Source: Dokdonella_A sp963775445
GTDB lineage: Bacteria; Pseudomonadota; Gammaproteobacteria; Xanthomonadales; Rhodanobacteraceae
Direction: 5' to 3'
DNA length: 64,000 nt
Assembly: GCA_963775445.1 (NCBI GenBank)
Contig: CAVZIT010000004.1
Span: 1,488,001 to 1,552,000, forward strand
The notes beneath the pieces were generated by a model. It was given only the letters and a program-made list of their open reading frames with translations. It was not told where the DNA came from and searched no databases. Below are positions 36,048 to 45,346 of the stretch, piece by piece (positions within the stretch are counted from its first letter, which is position 1; each line of letters starts with the position of its first letter). The translations under genes and the position numbers were made by a program.

Positions 36048-37064
36048 GTGAGCGATTCCACGATTCTGGTTGCCGATATCGGCGGAACCAATGCACGTTT
36101 CGCGATCGCCGATGCTGTCGCAGCGATGCCCCTGGTGCGCGACAGCATTCGCGAATTTCGGGTCGCCGACTTTCCCGATTGCGTCGCTGCTGCGCGGCAG
36201 TATCTCGAAGACGTCGACGCGACGATTTCGCATGCTGCGTTTTCGGTCGCAGGCCCGGTTGCCAACGGTTGCGTGAAGTTCACCAATTCGTCGTGGATCA
36301 TCGACAGCAAGAGCGTCGGCAAGTCGCTCGGCCTGGATTCGTTGCGCCTGGTCAACGATTTCGCGGCGATGAGTTTTGGGGTTTCGCTGCTTGCCGACTC
36401 CGATGTACGCGCGATCGGCGGCCCGGCCCGGACTCGCTTTGGCGCTGAGGATGACCAGACATTCGCGGTGGCCGGGGCCGGTACCGGGCTGGGAGTGGGG
36501 GCGCTGCTGCTGCGTGGCAAGGACGTGCAGGTATTGCAAACCGAAGGCGGCCACATGGGTTTTGCGCCGCGCGACGACGAACAGGTCGAAATCCTGCGCA
36601 TTTTGTCCGCGCGATTCGGTCACGTGTCCAACGAACGCCTGCTGAGCGGCGGCGGTTTGGTCAATCTGTATGAAGCATTGGCGGACATCGCGGGCGTCGC
36701 GCCCGAACGCCTGGAGCCGGAAGATGTGACAAGTCGCGCGGAGTCAGATGGCCAGCCAGACCGGCTGTGCGTGCGCGCCATCGAGATTTTCTGTGACGTG
36801 CTCGGTGCCGTCGCGGGAGATTTGGTGCTCGCATTCGGCGCCTGGGATGGCGTTTACCTCGCAGGCGGATTGACGCCGCTGCTGCTGCCGTGGATCGAGC
36901 GCGGCCATTTGCGGGTATGCTTCGAGGCCAAGGGCCGTTTCGCCTCGAGAATGCGCGAGGTCCCATTGAGCGCCGTGCTCGACACCGACGCGGGTCTGCT
37001 CGGTGCTGCCGCGTACGCGGTAATCGCTGCGGGCGGATCGTTGATCGATAGCGCGCAACGATGA
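36048..37064 (+). CDS. glk: Glucokinase
   Basis: A 338-residue ATP-dependent hexokinase of the bacterial Glk family, converting glucose to glucose 6-phosphate. Motifs: phosphate-1 loop A-D-I-G-G-T-N-A-R-F-A (about 8-18), the catalytic region L-V-N-D-F-A-A-M (Asp about 101), G-A-G-T-G-L-G, E-G-G-H-M-G-F (glucose binding) and L-A-G-G-L-T-P in the adenosine site. It starts at GTG 36048 with GGGAGG seven bases upstream; an ATG at 36030 would precede that site. Not a ROK protein. A possible four-base overlap with a short upstream frame is noted in the rejected list. Confidence 0.93.
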   Translation: MSDSTILVADIGGTNARFAIADAVAAMPLVRDSIREFRVADFPDCVAAARQYLEDVDATISHAAFSVAGPVANGCVKFTNSSWIIDSKSVGKSLGLDSLRLVNDFAAMSFGVSLLADSDVRAIGGPARTRFGAEDDQTFAVAGAGTGLGVGALLLRGKDVQVLQTEGGHMGFAPRDDEQVEILRILSARFGHVSNERLLSGGGLVNLYEALADIAGVAPERLEPEDVTSRAESDGQPDRLCVRAIEIFCDVLGAVAGDLVLAFGAWDGVYLAGGLTPLLLPWIERGHLRVCFEAKGRFASRMREVPLSAVLDTDAGLLGAAAYAVIAAGGSLIDSAQR

Positions 37065-37110
37065 GCAGCATGGCCTCGACATGATGAGCTGCGTCGCACC
37101 GGAGACACAC

Positions 37111-37158
37111 ATGAAATATTCGCCGCTGGGTTTGACGGTTCGCGACAGGCTGCGTTGA
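37111..37158 (+). CDS. Short leader-like ORF coupled to the VIT1-type gene
   Basis: Fifteen codons (M-K-Y-S-P-L-G-L-T-V-R-D-R-L-R) behind a good ribosome site (GGAGACACAC). The stop TGA overlaps the start ATG of the transporter gene (TGATG), so ribosomes could pass directly. The first ten residues resemble the start of aldo/keto reductases (M-K-Y-x-x-L-G), so it may be a gene remnant. No product is proven. Confidence 0.35.
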   Translation: MKYSPLGLTVRDRLR

Positions 37159-37856
37159 TGTTCAGACGCCATCGCGAACGCCATGTAACCAGTCGCATCG
37201 GATGGCTGCGCGCGGCCGTGCTCGGTGCAAACGACGGTATCGTTTCCACGGCGAGTCTCGTCCTGGGTGTCGCTGCGGCCGACGGCACTCGTCACGGCGT
37301 CGTGATCGCCGGTGTCGCGGGCTTGGTGGCGGGTGCGATGTCGATGGCAGCGGGCGAATACGTCTCGGTGCATTCGCAGATGGACAGCGAGAACGCGGAA
37401 TTGCAGCGCGAGCGGCACGAGCTGGCGACCGATCTCGAGTCCGAGCACAAGGAGCTTGCCGGCATCTACATGGCTCGCGGACTCGATGCGGACCTGGCCA
37501 AGGAAGTGGCGGACCAGTTGATGGCCTACGATGCGCTCGACGCGCATGCACGTGATGAGTTGGGAATCACCGAGACGCTGCGTGCACGACCGCTGCAGGC
37601 GGCCATTGCGTCCGCGCTTTCATTTGCCGTCGGCGCCGTCGTTCCGTTGCTCGTTGTCATCGTGTCGCCGATGGCATGGCTCAAGACCATCGTTTTTACG
37701 GCGTCGCTGCTGCTGCTCGCGCTGTTGGGTGCAGTCGCCGCCCACGCTGGTGGCGCCAGCCTGAAGGCCGGCGCCTTGCGCATAAGTTTCTGGGGAACGC
37801 TGGCGATGGCGGCGACGGCCGGAGTGGGTTGGCTTTTCGGCATGGCGTCGACATAG
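37158..37856 (+). CDS. VIT1/CCC1-family Fe2+/Mn2+ transporter
   Basis: A 232-residue membrane protein. Helix 1 begins G-W-L-R-A-A-V-L-G-A-N-D-G-I-V-S-T-A-S-L, the family signature with the metal-binding Asp. Helix 2 contains S-M-A-A-G-E-Y-V-S-V, and a Glu-rich cytoplasmic loop (about 75-130, E-x-x-E-x-x-x-E) is the metal-binding hub. Three more helices follow (about 155-230), giving five in all. It probably moves iron or manganese out of the cytosol. Start ATG 37158 is coupled to the short leader frame. Confidence 0.9.
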   Translation: MFRRHRERHVTSRIGWLRAAVLGANDGIVSTASLVLGVAAADGTRHGVVIAGVAGLVAGAMSMAAGEYVSVHSQMDSENAELQRERHELATDLESEHKELAGIYMARGLDADLAKEVADQLMAYDALDAHARDELGITETLRARPLQAAIASALSFAVGAVVPLLVVIVSPMAWLKTIVFTASLLLLALLGAVAAHAGGASLKAGALRISFWGTLAMAATAGVGWLFGMAST

Positions 37857-37927
37857 ATTCGACGCCCGCCACAAGATCCCTCAACCGAGTACCGCCCCGG
37901 CTCGGTTACCGGATGTGACGAACTCGC

Positions 37928-38347
37928 TCAACTTGCGAAGAGTCGGCTCGGATCAGCGAATGCCTTCAGCTCCAATGCGTTGCCGGAAGGGTCGCGTACG
38001 AACAGGGTTGCCTGCTCGCCCGTTTGACCCCTAAATCGTACGTGCGGCTCGATGACGAAATCGACGTGCGCGGCACTGAGACGGTCAGCGAGCGCCTGCC
38101 AGTCGGGCATCGACAACACGACGCCGAAATGCGGGATCGGCACATCGTCGCCATCGACCGGACTCGAGACGCGATGGGCCATGTCCTCGACGAGGTGCGC
38201 GACGATCTGATGGCCGAAGAAGTTGAAGTCGATCCAGTGTTCGCTGGATCGGCCTGCGGTACAACCGAGCAGGTCGCAATAGAAAGCGCGTGTGGCAGGC
38301 AGCGAAGTGACCGGGAAGGCGAGGTGAAACGGCGGAAGTTTTGTCAT
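37928..38347 (-). CDS. VOC-superfamily (glyoxalase-like) protein
   Basis: A 139-residue two-module beta-alpha-beta-beta-beta protein. Metal-ligand positions of the family are visible as F-H-L-A-F-P-V (His), F-F-G-H-Q-I-V, P-H-F-G-V-V-L (His) and G-N-A-L-E-L-K (Glu). The A-F-Y-C-D-L-L-G-C motif after the first strand is typical. Start at ATG 38347. It may be a dioxygenase, lyase or antibiotic-binding protein; nothing points to one. It is divergent from the fructosamine-kinase-like gene. Confidence 0.87.
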   Translation of the reverse strand: MTKLPPFHLAFPVTSLPATRAFYCDLLGCTAGRSSEHWIDFNFFGHQIVAHLVEDMAHRVSSPVDGDDVPIPHFGVVLSMPDWQALADRLSAAHVDFVIEPHVRFRGQTGEQATLFVRDPSGNALELKAFADPSRLFAS

Positions 38348-38463
38348 GGCGTCGTCCGGCAAGTGAAGGAAACCAGGTTATTCAGGGCCCGAATCGGACT
38401 TCTGGACGGCCCGTGTTCACAGGGTATCAGCCACACGCCAGCGCATCTTCACTCGGACGGTCG

Positions 38464-39303
38464 ATGCTTGCGCCGAGCAAGCGGCGACGGGAGGGCACCA
38501 GACTGAAAAACGCAGACGACATGCTGCGATTGCCCAACGGCATCCATCGCCGGGAGCTGGGTGACGGAACGCGGGTGTTCGTGAAGGTCCGGCATGACGC
38601 GCCACCTGGCTTTTTCGCAGCCGAGGCCCGGGGGCTCGGGGCGTTGGCGGCCGCTCGCGCCTTGCGCGTGCCGAAGGTGCTCGCGCAAGGCGAGGGCGCC
38701 ATCGCACTTGAGGATCTCGGCGAAGGACGCGCCGCTGCGCGCGGCTGGGAAAGGGCGGGTGCCGATCTTGCCGTTCTTCATCGAAACACGGCCGCACGGT
38801 TTGGTTTCCACGCGCCGGGATGGTGTGGTGATGGCGCGCAGGATAATTCGTGGGAAGTCGATGGATTTCGATTCTTCGCCGAGCGCCGCCTGTTGGCGCA
38901 AGGGCGTCTGGCGCGCGACGGTGGATATCTGGAATCGCGGGATGTGGTTCGTCTTGAAGCGCTCTGTCAACGGTTGCCGTCGTTGCTTCCGGATCGCACG
39001 TGCGCGCTGATACACGGCGACTTGTGGAGCGGTAACCTGCATGCGTGCGCAGATGGCGGTCTCGCATTGATCGATGGCGCGGCGGTGCATTACGGCTGGG
39101 CCGAATGCGACCTCGCGATGCTCGTTCTTTTCGGCGAGCCGGACCGCGCGCTGTTTCGTTCCTATGAAGCTGCAGCCGGAATCGAGGACGATTGGCGCTC
39201 ACGTGCGCCGATCCTGAATCTCTACCACCTGCTCAATCATCTGAATCTGTTCGGCCCTGCGTATCTTGCGGCGGTACGGCATGTGCTTGCGCGCTGGGGG
39301 TGA
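38464..39303 (+). CDS. Fructosamine kinase family protein
   Basis: A 279-residue protein-kinase-fold enzyme that phosphorylates ketoamine adducts on proteins, starting their repair. The N-lobe Lys is in R-V-F-V-K-V; the catalytic loop is L-I-H-G-D-L-W-S-G-N (Asp and Asn in place), and the metal-binding Asp is in L-I-D-G-A-A-V-H-Y-G. The following A-E-C-D-L-A-M and Y-H-L-L-N-H-L-N-L-F-G match the C-lobe. The usual Asp-Pro-Ala-Val is here D-G-A-A-V, a small change. The start is unsure: ATG 38464 or 38521, the latter leaving the N-lobe strand intact. Confidence 0.88.
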   Translation: MLAPSKRRREGTRLKNADDMLRLPNGIHRRELGDGTRVFVKVRHDAPPGFFAAEARGLGALAAARALRVPKVLAQGEGAIALEDLGEGRAAARGWERAGADLAVLHRNTAARFGFHAPGWCGDGAQDNSWEVDGFRFFAERRLLAQGRLARDGGYLESRDVVRLEALCQRLPSLLPDRTCALIHGDLWSGNLHACADGGLALIDGAAVHYGWAECDLAMLVLFGEPDRALFRSYEAAAGIEDDWRSRAPILNLYHLLNHLNLFGPAYLAAVRHVLARWG

Positions 39304-39503
39304 GCGGGAAAGCGCGGATCGGCGTGCTCCGCAGCACAGTTTCCCATCGAGGGGTAAACGGCCGATCGGGCGAGAGACGACGCTTTTGTATCCGCCGTTC
39401 GGTCACCTTGCGTCAAGGGATGACACTTCCTATCCCTTGGGGGAGCGTCGATCTCAAGCTCGACGCGGTTGGCAAGGCAACACCGCGCTTTTCGAGCCTT
39501 TTC

Positions 39504-40625
39504 ATGAGGTTGTTCACTGGCACCGATATTGCTACCCACTGGAAACAGCGGTCGCAGGCGTTATCCGACATGTACGCAGCGAAGTCCATTTCACCGATTT
39601 CAACGGAACATGCATTGCGTTTTGTAACGCGGGCCTACTTGTTGCGCACGATCGGACTGGCTCTCGCGTTCCTCGTCATCGCGTCGGTGCTCTATGCGAA
39701 CGGCGCAAACCTTTCGACGTGGACGTTCCTTTTATTGAACGGTTTCGTCTGGCCGCAGCTCGCGCGCCTCGCGGCGGAACACAGTGCGGACCCGGCACAT
39801 GCCGAAGTCAACAATCTGCTGGTCGATTCGGTGTCGTGCGGCATATGGATCGCCTTGATGCGATTCAATCTGCTTCCTTCGGTCGCCCTGATGACGGTAA
39901 TGGCGATGTGCGAGATTGCAGTTGGCGGCCACCGCATGCTGTTGCGTGGCCTGGTACTCCAGGTAGCGGCGTGCGCCATGATTGCCGCGATCAACGGATT
40001 CGCGTTTTCGCCGGAGACGAGCGTGGCGCAGATTCTGGCGGCCACGCCATTACTGCTGTTCTATCCGGCGGCGGTCAGCGCCATGATGTACCAGCTGGGC
40101 GATGTGGTGCGTCGACAGAACCGACTGCTTTGCCGCATCAACAGCGTCGATCCACTCAGCGATCTGCTCACGCGCACCTATTGGGAAGCGGCAGTGCAAC
40201 GCGTGCTCGACGCTTCGCTTGAGACCGATAATCCCGCCTCGCTGCTCATGGTCGATATCGACCACTTCAAGAGCATCAACGATCGCTATGGACACGCGGT
40301 AGGCGACGAGGTCATCGGCGGCGTCGGCGCCGTGATCCGACAGTGCATTCGTGAATGCGATGCCGGCGGCCGCTATGGTGGTGACGAGTTCGGCATCGTC
40401 CTCGGCAGTGGCGAAGAGGAGATTGCGCTTGGAGTGGCCGAACGCGTGCGTGCCAGTGTCGCGGCCATCCGTTTCGCAAGTGCTCCGGCGCTCAGGTGCA
40501 CGCTCAGTATCGGCGTCGCGCAGTTCCGTCGCGACACGGCCGACGCGCGCGCCTGGATTCACGAGGCGGATGTTGCGCTGTACCGCGCCAAATTGGCGGG
40601 GCGAAACCAGTACGCGGCTGCCTGA
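39504..40625 (+). CDS. MASE2-GGDEF diguanylate cyclase
   Basis: A membrane diguanylate cyclase of about 373 residues. The N-terminal half has five to six helices (about 50-210 from this start) in the pattern of the MASE2 sensor of AdrA-type cyclases (R-A-Y-L-L-R-T-I-G-L at the first helix). The GGDEF domain (about 215-373) has V-D-I-D-H-F-K-S-I-N-D-R-Y-G-H, an intact R-Y-G-G-D-E-F and C-T-L-S-I-G-V-A. The inhibitory R-x-x-D is not seen before the signature. Activity making c-di-GMP is likely. Starts at 39420, 39504 and 39570 are all in frame; none has a strong ribosome site except weakly 39420 and 39570. Confidence 0.88.
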   Translation: MRLFTGTDIATHWKQRSQALSDMYAAKSISPISTEHALRFVTRAYLLRTIGLALAFLVIASVLYANGANLSTWTFLLLNGFVWPQLARLAAEHSADPAHAEVNNLLVDSVSCGIWIALMRFNLLPSVALMTVMAMCEIAVGGHRMLLRGLVLQVAACAMIAAINGFAFSPETSVAQILAATPLLLFYPAAVSAMMYQLGDVVRRQNRLLCRINSVDPLSDLLTRTYWEAAVQRVLDASLETDNPASLLMVDIDHFKSINDRYGHAVGDEVIGGVGAVIRQCIRECDAGGRYGGDEFGIVLGSGEEEIALGVAERVRASVAAIRFASAPALRCTLSIGVAQFRRDTADARAWIHEADVALYRAKLAGRNQYAAA

Positions 40626-40704
40626 ATTTGCGCGACGGCTCGCGACGGGCAAATTCACTCGACGTGCGCAAAGCGCATGGCGTCGCCCGGTCCGGTGACG
40701 CCTC

Positions 40705-41307
40705 TCACGTGAGCTTCAGCAGCTCACGTTCGATCGCGAAAACATGTGGATCGTCAGCATGCAACTGTCGCAGCGAATCCGCGAGGTGCAGCACATAGTC
40801 GCGGTTACTTCCGCTCGGACCGGATGAGCGCGCGATATGCCGTGCGATTTCGCATTCCGACGCCGCACCGAGGAATGCGCCATTGTCCGCGGCGGCGATA
40901 TAGGCGATTCCTTCGACCGAGGTTGCGTCGTCGAAGCGCAGCTCCAGCGCGAGACGCATATAGCCGTTCTTTTCGCGATGGTCGAGATGTTCCAGCACGT
41001 CCCGCGTGATCAGATACGCCATGCCGACGCACTCCTTGTCCGGCGCACGAATCAGCGTGGCGACGCGGCCCGGTGCGTCGGGCGTCCCTCGATGATCGTG
41101 GGAACCTTGCCAGAGGCGGCGTACCCAGCCGCGAACTTTCGCGGGGCGCCGCGCGATCCAGTCAAAATCGGTCTTGTAGATCAGCGATCCGTAGCCGAAC
41201 AGCCAGCGACGATCGCCGTTGCGAAACGGATCGACGAGGCGATTCGCTTCGCGCGTGTCGATTGATGCGCGGTGCGCCGCGCGGTCACTTTTTTTGGAAG
41301 AAAGCAA
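40705..41307 (-). CDS. ChaC-like gamma-glutamylcyclotransferase
   Basis: An enzyme that degrades glutathione to 5-oxoproline and Cys-Gly. W-L-F-G-Y-G-S-L-I-Y gives the Y-G-S-L substrate loop, W-R-V-Q-type residues follow in G-S-H-D-H-R-G-T, and the catalytic Glu is in D-H-R-E-K-N-G-Y. The product is about 200 residues (E. coli ChaC 231). The start is uncertain: no ATG lies between the end of the upstream gene and the first strand, so I use TTG 41307; ATG 41403 would overlap the upstream gene by 119 bases. A 23-base overlap with the next gene is needed even with TTG. Confidence 0.78.
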   Translation of the reverse strand: MLSSKKSDRAAHRASIDTREANRLVDPFRNGDRRWLFGYGSLIYKTDFDWIARRPAKVRGWVRRLWQGSHDHRGTPDAPGRVATLIRAPDKECVGMAYLITRDVLEHLDHREKNGYMRLALELRFDDATSVEGIAYIAAADNGAFLGAASECEIARHIARSSGPSGSNRDYVLHLADSLRQLHADDPHVFAIERELLKLT

Positions 41308-42184
41308 GGAAGTGCGGCGAGAAGAAGGCCGGATCGGGACGCTGGTTCGGGTCGGACTGGTGCGCTTCGGCAACTGCGGTACGTGCGATCGAAAGCGCGT
41401 CATTATCGCCGAGCGATGCTTCGCGATAGGCGGCGGCGGCACGCAGAACCTGGACGTGCCAGCGCACCTTTCCATCGGCCTTGATGTGGCTCGACAGGCG
41501 GATCACTTCGCTGTATTTGCCGGCGAGGTAGGCATCGAGCAGGGGGCGCAGCGTATCGGCTGGGTTCGGCGGACGTGGCTCTTCCGCAGGCGGTTTCGGT
41601 ATGGGTTTTGCGGGCCGCTTGCGCGGCGTAACGCTGGCGACGACTGTCCTGGCCGTGGGTGTGTGCGCTTGCGAGGGCGTGGAAGATTCCGATTCGGTTG
41701 ATGGCACCTCTGCGGGTGGCGGAGCGGCAGGCTGTGTGCTGGCGATGCTGCGGCTCGCACAATCGTTGCGCCCGCGATTCTCGGCTGCGACGAGATCCCC
41801 GCCGCCGGAAAACGATTTTGCCGCCGGCGCGTTCCAGTAGCGCAGTGCGGCGCCGCAGTCGCCCAGCTTGTACGCGGCGAGGCCGGCGTAAAGTTGCGGT
41901 ACGTAGGTCTCGTAGCGTTGACCGTAAAGGCGCACGCGGCTGGCTGGCGTGGCATTGCCCGAGATTGCGCTCTGCATATAGCGCTTTGCCTCGGACCATT
42001 TTCCGTCATGGACCGCTTCGAGGCCGCGCGCGTAGTCGTCTCGCCAATCCGCCATCGCGATCGAATACTGCGCGCACGCGAGCATGATCAACGTGGCGCG
42101 CAACAGAGCCGTGAAGGCGCCTCCGCGCCGCGGTCTGCAGTGCGGGCTTTGGAGCTCCGGTGAATTCGCGCTAGAAACCGGCAT
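41285..42184 (-). CDS. Exported TPR-like protein coupled to the kinase gene
   Basis: A 299-residue protein with a long n-region and a hydrophobic leader at about 24-44, ending S-I-A-M-A, so it is probably periplasmic. Two helix-pair repeats (about 45-125 and 205-280) look like TPR or Sel1-type units, joined by a Pro/Thr/Lys-rich linker (about 145-205). ATG 42184 lies 14 bases inside the end of the kinase gene, so translation is probably coupled. No enzyme motif is seen. A role in passing a cell-envelope state to the kinase is a guess. Confidence 0.68.
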   Translation of the reverse strand: MPVSSANSPELQSPHCRPRRGGAFTALLRATLIMLACAQYSIAMADWRDDYARGLEAVHDGKWSEAKRYMQSAISGNATPASRVRLYGQRYETYVPQLYAGLAAYKLGDCGAALRYWNAPAAKSFSGGGDLVAAENRGRNDCASRSIASTQPAAPPPAEVPSTESESSTPSQAHTPTARTVVASVTPRKRPAKPIPKPPAEEPRPPNPADTLRPLLDAYLAGKYSEVIRLSSHIKADGKVRWHVQVLRAAAAYREASLGDNDALSIARTAVAEAHQSDPNQRPDPAFFSPHFLAFFQKK

Positions 42185-45125
42185 GGCGCAGATAGGCGTC
42201 CGCGGTCAGGGTCTGGAAACGCGCCACGGTCTGGGTTGTTTCGCGCGGCTTGACTCGCGCAAAAACCGATACACCCTTGTTGATGCCCGGATGAGTCAAC
42301 GTGATGTAGTAACTGCCGGCCGGTACTTTCAGTTGCAGCGGCGTATCGCGCTCGCTGGGGAGTGGAATCGGGTTGCGATCGGCGTCAAGTACCTTGTCGA
42401 CGGTACCCCACGGCAGCGCGTTGATGACGAGTTCGCCCTTCTGCGCCTCCACTTGCTCCTTGCGCTGCTCCTGCAGAAGCGCCCAGCGTTGCCCGCCTTC
42501 CTGTGCGATTGCATCGAGGGCGGGTTGCGCCCCGAGAGTGCGGCTGACTGCCTGCGCCGACGCCAGCGCCGCATTGACACCCTCGACGCTGTCCGCTTCG
42601 CGCACGTCCGCGGCCAGAGCGTCCAGCAAATGCTTTTCGAGCGCCGCGGTGTCTTGCTTGTGTTGCTTGGCGGCGGCCAACTCGTTGGCGATCAGCGTTG
42701 CGTGCTCCAAGGTGATCGGCCGCTGTCCGATCAGATCGGCAATACGCTGAAGGCGCTCGCTCGCGTCGGCTTCGGCCTGCTGTTGCTGACGCGCACTCGC
42801 GATGTCGGCGGTGATCTGGTTGAACTCCGGGTTGGCCGGATAGTAGCTGTTAGCGGCATGCAGCAGTGCGGAAGCGGCGTCCGGGTCGTCGCGTCGAAGT
42901 GCTGCCTTCGCCGTGTCGGCGATCGCTTTGGGTAGCGACTCAAGCAATGCCCGCGCATCCTTGTTGCCAGGATCGTTCTTGAGAAGGCCGTCGAGGACGT
43001 CCTTGGCGTTGTCCTTGCCGGGCGGCAGCAAATTACCGTTGGCCAACGATTGGCGCGCGAGATTCAGTTGCGAGGCAATGGCACTGCGATGCGCGCCGAG
43101 TTTGCCCTGCGCGGCTGCAAGCAGATCCGACGCGGACTGGTTTCCCGGAGCAAGACGCAGCGCGACTTCTGCAAGCGTGAGCGCGCGCTCGAAATGTTTT
43201 CCGTGCTGAGCCGCGCTTGCGTCGCTCATCAAGCGTTGCAGCAATCCTTGTTCGAATTCGGCAACGGCCGGCAAACGCGCATCCATCGCGCGAGCCTGCG
43301 TAAACAGGTCAAAGGCGCTGTCGCCCGGCGGCTGATCGAGACGATCGTGCTGCAGAGCCTGCTGCGCCCTGGCGAGCAGATCGGTTGCCTTTTGTGCGCG
43401 CGCTTCCATGTCCTTGGCGTGCTCGACTGCTCGCACCAGTGGATCGAACGCGACATGGTCACCGAAATTGGGCCTCAGCGCATCGAGCATTGATTTGGCT
43501 TCCTGCAGGCGTCCCGCGCTCGCCTGTGCGCGCACACGATCGAATTCCTCCTTGGTCAGTTGTGCGATGCGAAGGCGTACCTTGGGATTTCCCGGATCGA
43601 TCTTGCGCGCCGACGCGAGCAAGGTGTACACGTCGTCAGCCTGCGACCCGGGATAACTTGCTGCGGCCGCCGCCTTGGTCAGCAGCTCATCGACGCGCTG
43701 CGTACGCTCGCGTGACGCGCGTTGCCCCGCGATACGCGCGGCAAGCTTTTCAGAAGCAGGGTCCTTGGGCTTGACCAGCAGCGTCTGGTTGATCAGGTCG
43801 CTGGCAGCCTTGTCGTCATGCGCGGCCAGCGCCTGCTCGGCTTGCCCGCGCATTTTTGCGGCAAGCGCATCGAGCAGGTCCGTGGCCGTCCGGTTGCCCG
43901 GATCGCGCTGCAGTACATTCTGGAGATATTCGAAGGCGTTGTCGCCGGGTGGCGTGACCAGCTTCTTGCCCTGGTCGATCAGCTTGTGCGCCTCGTTCAA
44001 TTCCAACCGTGTCACGGTGCGGCTCGCGGTTGACGCGGAGTTCGGGCCGAAGACGTTCCACAGCAAGGCACCCGTCGCGATGACGACAACAAGAGCCACC
44101 GCCACTGCGATGCCGCGCCGCGATCGCAACGCGGGAGCCAAGCGGGTTGGATCGAGGCGATCGACCAACGCGGTCGTCTTGCCTTGGCGGGCAAACGTCG
44201 GTCCGGTGTGCTGCCCGCTCTTGGGCGAATTTCCTGAAAAGCCCAGCTTGCGCAGTTGACTCGACGAGGAGCGCGCGCTCCCGGCCTGAAGGCGCATGCC
44301 GAGCGTCTCGTTGCTCAGGATCAGGCTGCGCAGCGCCTCGGTGAACTGGCGCAAGCTCGCATATCGATCTTCGCGCTTTTTGGCCAGCAGTCGGTCGATA
44401 AGTGGCTGGAACATCGCCAACTCAACCGGTAGCGGCGGCGGCGGCGTCAAGGCATGCGCCATCAGCACCGACATCGGCGTGTCGCCGGCGAACGGCACAT
44501 GGCCGGTCAGCATTTCGTAGAACAGGATGCCGAGACTGTATTGATCGGAACGCCCGTCGATTTCCTGGCCATTGGCCTGTTCCGGGCTCATGTAGGTCGG
44601 CGTGCCGAGCACCATGCCGGTCAACGTGATCCGGGTCGTCGATCCTTCGGAGCTTTTGGCGATACCGAAATCGGTCAGGACCGGCGTTGCCTCGTCGCGA
44701 AACAGCACGTTCGCGGGCTTCAGGTCGCGATGGATCACGCCTAGGGTGTGCGCAAGATCCAGCGCGTTGGCGAGCTGCACGACGATTGCAATTGCTTCGC
44801 TGAGTTCGAGCCCGCGGCGCAGCCTCTCGGATAAAGTACCGGCCGACAGGTACTCCATCGCGATGTAGGAAATATCCGGCTGCGTAACGATGTCGTACAC
44901 CGCGACGATATTGCGGTGCGGCAGCTTGGCCATCGTGCGGCCTTCGAGCAGGAAGCGGCGCTCGAAATCCGAGATGTCGACGCCCCGGGCATCGCGGCGC
45001 ATGACCTTGATCGCAACCTGACGATCGAGCGAATGCTGCAGCGCCAGGTAGACGGTGGCCATGCCGCCGACACCCAGTTCTCGGATCAGCTCATATCCCG
45101 GTACTTGTTGCGGCAGACTCGACAT
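42171..45125 (-). CDS. Transmembrane Ser/Thr protein kinase (PknB-type) with repeat-rich outer part and PEGA-like end
   Basis: A 984-residue membrane kinase. Kinase domain about 10-270: glycine loop G-V-G-G-M-A-T-V-Y, Lys40, H-R-D-L-K-P-A-N with Asp134 and Asn139, and D-F-G at 152-154; HRD carries Arg, so activation-loop phosphorylation is likely. One membrane helix is at about 340-360. The periplasmic part (about 370-900) has repeated A-x-x-L-L-x-x-A helices of about 60-80 residues, like TPR repeats. The last 80 residues form a PEGA-like beta domain (V-P-A-G-S-Y-Y-I-T-L-T-H-P-G). The next gene overlaps its stop. Confidence 0.92.
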   Translation of the reverse strand: MSSLPQQVPGYELIRELGVGGMATVYLALQHSLDRQVAIKVMRRDARGVDISDFERRFLLEGRTMAKLPHRNIVAVYDIVTQPDISYIAMEYLSAGTLSERLRRGLELSEAIAIVVQLANALDLAHTLGVIHRDLKPANVLFRDEATPVLTDFGIAKSSEGSTTRITLTGMVLGTPTYMSPEQANGQEIDGRSDQYSLGILFYEMLTGHVPFAGDTPMSVLMAHALTPPPPLPVELAMFQPLIDRLLAKKREDRYASLRQFTEALRSLILSNETLGMRLQAGSARSSSSQLRKLGFSGNSPKSGQHTGPTFARQGKTTALVDRLDPTRLAPALRSRRGIAVAVALVVVIATGALLWNVFGPNSASTASRTVTRLELNEAHKLIDQGKKLVTPPGDNAFEYLQNVLQRDPGNRTATDLLDALAAKMRGQAEQALAAHDDKAASDLINQTLLVKPKDPASEKLAARIAGQRASRERTQRVDELLTKAAAAASYPGSQADDVYTLLASARKIDPGNPKVRLRIAQLTKEEFDRVRAQASAGRLQEAKSMLDALRPNFGDHVAFDPLVRAVEHAKDMEARAQKATDLLARAQQALQHDRLDQPPGDSAFDLFTQARAMDARLPAVAEFEQGLLQRLMSDASAAQHGKHFERALTLAEVALRLAPGNQSASDLLAAAQGKLGAHRSAIASQLNLARQSLANGNLLPPGKDNAKDVLDGLLKNDPGNKDARALLESLPKAIADTAKAALRRDDPDAASALLHAANSYYPANPEFNQITADIASARQQQQAEADASERLQRIADLIGQRPITLEHATLIANELAAAKQHKQDTAALEKHLLDALAADVREADSVEGVNAALASAQAVSRTLGAQPALDAIAQEGGQRWALLQEQRKEQVEAQKGELVINALPWGTVDKVLDADRNPIPLPSERDTPLQLKVPAGSYYITLTHPGINKGVSVFARVKPRETTQTVARFQTLTADAYLRHAGF

Positions 45126-45346
45126 CGCCCCCTCGCTTTGTGCGGCGACTCGCTTTGTTCAGTGATGATAGCAGAGGGTATACACGCGCCGCGCGTTGCG
45201 GACTACGTGTTTTCAACACGCAATCAAGAGCGCGACAAGGCTGCCATGAGTCCCACCTTCGGAATATCGCGAAGGCAAATCGGCCGCGGATGGCCGCATC
45301 TCGGGCAAGGGCATAGTCCGAGCCCGGGAGGCGCGAAGTATGCCGC

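Noticed and set aside
35950..36051. A 33-codon frame ending in a GTGA overlap with glucokinase
   Set aside because: No ribosome site or homology; the GTGA overlap alone is weak evidence, so it is not listed as a gene.
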